Source of the DNA: Paracoccaceae bacterium
GTDB taxonomy: Bacteria; Pseudomonadota; Alphaproteobacteria; Rhodobacterales; Rhodobacteraceae
Length of the DNA stretch: 5,911 nucleotides
Assembly (NCBI GenBank): GCA_020441345.1
Contig: JAGRMK010000356.1
Span: 1 to 5,911 of the forward strand
Direction: 5' to 3'
A program made the position numbers and the translations under genes. The notes under the pieces were generated by a model. That model searched no databases and had not been told where the DNA came from. It saw only the letters and a list, made by a program, of their open reading frames with translations. Positions 4,528 through 5,911 of the stretch are shown piece by piece (within the stretch, counting starts at the first letter, position 1; every line of letters begins with the position of its first letter).

Positions 4528-5911
4528 TCAGCCGCGCAACGTGCCGCCGGTGGCCTTGTTCACCTTGTCAACGATCTTTGCGCTGACCGCCTCGATGTCC
4601 TCTTCGGTCAGCGTGCGGTCTTGCGGTTGCAGCCGCGCTGTAATCGCCAGCGACTTCTTGCCCGCGCCCATCTGCGCCGCCGCCCGTTCGCCGGTGAACT
4701 CGTCGAACACACGGACGCTTTCGATCAACGCCTTGTCGGCGCCCAGCGCAGCGTTAACAACCGCCAGCGCCTCGGTCCGGGCATCCAGCACAAAGGCGAA
4801 ATCACGCTCGACCGCCTGAAGATCGTTCAGCACCAGGGCGGGCCGGGTGGTCGTGACCTTGCGCGGCATCGGCACGGATGTGGGCACCACGGTAAAGGCC
4901 ACCGCCGTGCCCTTGATGCCATAGGCTTTCAACACCCGTGGATGCACCTCGCCGAACGTCGCCAGCGCCAGTTTCGGACCCAGCGTCAAACGGCCCGCGC
5001 GGCCCGGATGGAACCAGCCCGGAATGCTGCGGTCGGCCTGCATCCGCGCGGGCGCACCAATTGCCGCCAGCACGGCCTCGGCATCGGCCTTTGCGTCATA
5101 GAGATCGACCGCGCGGCGGCTGCCGTGCGAATCGCGGGGCGCATTGGCCCCGACCAGCAGGCCCGTCGCGTGAATCGCCTGCTCACCCGGTTCGCCACCG
5201 TGAAACACCGGCCCCAGTTCGAACAATGCCATGTCCATCGAGCCGCGCGCCTGGTTACGGGCGGCAGCCTGCAACAGTCCCGGCAGCAAATCGGGGCGCA
5301 TGTGGGTCATTTCGCTGGAAATCGGGTTCTCCAGCGACATTGCCACCTCACCGCCCCCGAACAGCGCCGCCGAGTTTGCGTCGATGAAGCTGTAGGTCAC
5401 GCATTCATGATAGCCGAGTGCCGCCAGCGTGCGTCGTGCCGTGCGCTCGCGCATCTGGATCGGCGTCAGGATCGGCGCCGGAACACCCGTCGCCGGGCGC
5501 GCCATCGGCTTGCCCTCGAGCCGGGTCAACGAGGCCACGCGCGCGACCTCCTCGACCAGATCGGCAGAACCCAGGACATCGGGGCGCCAGCTGGGCGGGG
5601 CGGCCATATCGCCCTCAAGCGTGAAGCCCAGCGCCAGCAAGGTCGCGCGCTGCTCGGCTTCGGGAATGTCCATGCCTACCAGGCTGATTACCCGCGCCGC
5701 GTCGAACTTGTAGGCGCGCGACGTGTCTGGCACCGCACCGTCAACGGCCAGGTCGCTGGCCTCGCCGCCACAGAGATCCAGGATCATCCGCGTCGCCATT
5801 TCCAGGCCGGGCAGGGTAAAGGCCGGGTCCACGCCGCGCTCGAACCGATAGCGCGCGTCGGAATTGATCTTCAACGCGCGGCCCGTGGTCGCCACGGTGA
5901 TCGGATCCCAA
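4528..5911 (-). CDS. pheT: Phenylalanyl-tRNA synthetase beta subunit, C-terminal part (partial at right edge)
   Basis: PheT is the beta chain of the cytoplasmic (alpha-beta)2 enzyme that charges tRNA-Phe; the alpha chain PheS carries the aminoacylation site, while beta contributes editing and tRNA binding. About 460 of the usual roughly 800 residues are visible. The frame continues to the right edge as WDPITVATTGRALKINSDARYRFERGVDP (nt 5910 downward), the classic end of the B3/B4 editing region, so the GTG near 5895 is internal and not the start. B5 follows (about 5694-5536, with PSWRPDVLGSADLVEEVARV at its end), then the catalytically inactive synthetase-like core with ENPISSEMTHMRPDLLPGLL and FHPGRAG, and the C-terminal FDX-ACB anticodon-binding domain (about 4833-4531: ERDFAFVLD, VRVFDEFTGE, GKKSLAITARLQPQDRTLTEEDIEAV). 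The reading frame is intact. pheS would be expected upstream, beyond the right edge. Confidence 0.97.
   Translation of the reverse strand, partial: WDPITVATTGRALKINSDARYRFERGVDPAFTLPGLEMATRMILDLCGGEASDLAVDGAVPDTSRAYKFDAARVISLVGMDIPEAEQRATLLALGFTLEGDMAAPPSWRPDVLGSADLVEEVARVASLTRLEGKPMARPATGVPAPILTPIQMRERTARRTLAALGYHECVTYSFIDANSAALFGGGEVAMSLENPISSEMTHMRPDLLPGLLQAAARNQARGSMDMALFELGPVFHGGEPGEQAIHATGLLVGANAPRDSHGSRRAVDLYDAKADAEAVLAAIGAPARMQADRSIPGWFHPGRAGRLTLGPKLALATFGEVHPRVLKAYGIKGTAVAFTVVPTSVPMPRKVTTTRPALVLNDLQAVERDFAFVLDARTEALAVVNAALGADKALIESVRVFDEFTGERAAAQMGAGKKSLAITARLQPQDRTLTEEDIEAVSAKIVDKVNKATGGTLRG

Noticed and set aside
4325..4819. 164-aa plus-strand open frame overlapping the pheT 3' end
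   Set aside because: About 290 bases are antisense to the conserved FDX-ACB domain of pheT; the Ser/Ala-rich product is typical of a shadow.

Overview
The window is GC-rich chromosomal DNA from an alphaproteobacterium, most likely Rhodobacterales (Rhodobacter/Roseobacter relatives). This rests on the close fit of the Tex and PheT sequences to proteins I recall from that order, a fragment of the alphaproteobacterial AapJ/BztA amino-acid-binding protein, and GC-biased codons. All identifications are from memory of protein families; no search was run.

Layout. (1) 1-529, minus: the 5' end of tex, encoding an RNA-binding transcription accessory protein, running off the left edge. (2) 530-711: a divergent intergenic region with a strong GC hairpin. 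(3) 712-2038, plus: a two-gene unit, a DUF1643-family protein followed 22 bases later by an enoyl-CoA hydratase/isomerase-superfamily protein that lacks both classical hydratase glutamates but has a PaaG-like aspartate. (4) 2039-4527: an accessory-looking stretch of small, mostly unrecognised genes. It holds a 131-aa secreted protein matching only one lobe of an AapJ-type solute-binding protein (plus), a convergent two-gene operon of unrecognised function (231-aa cytoplasmic protein plus 62-aa secreted peptide, minus), a regulatory region with three inverted repeats, and a 97-aa unrecognised protein with an intrinsic-terminator-like hairpin (plus). (5) 4528-5911, minus: the 3' part of pheT (phenylalanyl-tRNA synthetase beta chain), running off the right edge, with a nested inverted-repeat structure directly after its stop codon.

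The flanks are conserved housekeeping genes. The middle is less GC-rich in places: I counted 33 G+C in the 60 bases at 3301-3360 against 44 at 4981-5040 inside pheT. This fits a variable island between conserved blocks. I see no transposase, integrase, tRNA, CRISPR array or phage structural gene. The least explained items are the isolated solute-binding-protein lobe, the 231/62-aa operon and the palindrome cluster at 3695-3848.
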